Shown here: piece after piece, positions 5,089-5,089 of the stretch
Layout: each line of letters starts with the position of its first letter
Position numbering within the stretch: the first letter of the stretch is position 1
Source of the DNA: CAIUVD01 sp044338255
GTDB taxonomy: Bacteria > Planctomycetota > UBA11346
Direction: 5' to 3'
Length of the DNA: 5,089 nt
Assembly: GCA_044338255.1 (NCBI GenBank)
Contig: JBIILZ010000184.1
Location: 1 to 5,089 of the forward strand
Translations under genes and position numbers: made by a program
The notes under the pieces: model-generated
What the model saw: only the letters and a program-made list of their open reading frames with translations
What the model was told of the DNA's origin: nothing
The model's database searches: none

Positions 5089-5089
5089 A

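Noticed and set aside
1..5089. CRISPR array, tRNA or rRNA genes
   Set aside because: I found no regularly spaced repeats with unique spacers and no tRNA or rRNA signatures on either strand by eye.

Overview
The window is GC-rich bacterial DNA with six protein genes I can support, one uncertain partial gene at the right edge, and what looks like the end of an insertion sequence at the left edge. A Tat translocase subunit and a lipoprotein with an LTGC lipobox point to a diderm (Gram-negative type) organism. Shine-Dalgarno signals are weak or absent at several starts. The gene set, including a creatinase-fold M24 homologue without its usual metal ligands and a sulfotransferase-TPR protein, feels like Planctomycetota or another PVC-type lineage, but that placement is a guess from memory and not proven here.

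Layout. Bases 1-123 carry two imperfect 22-bp direct repeats with a 23-bp period, ending in ...ACA; this resembles the end of an IS21-type element abutting the 3' end of the next gene. Bases 132-647 (minus) encode a DUF4142 exported protein with its own leader: a possible sigma-54 promoter, a hairpin and a good Shine-Dalgarno. Bases 752-3113 (minus) form a compact unit transcribed right to left: TatA-like protein, M24/creatinase-fold protein, ExbD-domain lipoprotein (1 nt after the M24 stop) and an FxsA-family membrane protein with a Gly-Phe-Pro repeat tail. A hairpin follows the fxsA stop. Bases 3114-3341 are a divergent intergenic region. Bases 3342-4826 (plus) encode a sulfotransferase with a C-terminal helical, TPR-like half; an exact 8-copy GCTGAG repeat encodes an Ala-Glu linker between the halves. 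Bases 4827-5089 contain a minus-strand reading frame with coding-like codon use that enters from beyond the window and runs antisense into the sulfotransferase gene.

How they fit. The four minus-strand genes are packed tightly enough to be one operon and three are envelope proteins (Tat pore component, lipid-anchored ExbD-like domain, FxsA membrane protein). The M24-like protein has no signal peptide and is probably cytoplasmic. No single pathway linking the four is known to me. The most distinctive points are the ExbD periplasmic domain on a lipid anchor, the M24 fold that has lost three of five metal ligands, the slippage-prone hexanucleotide repeat, and the broken-looking gene at the right edge.
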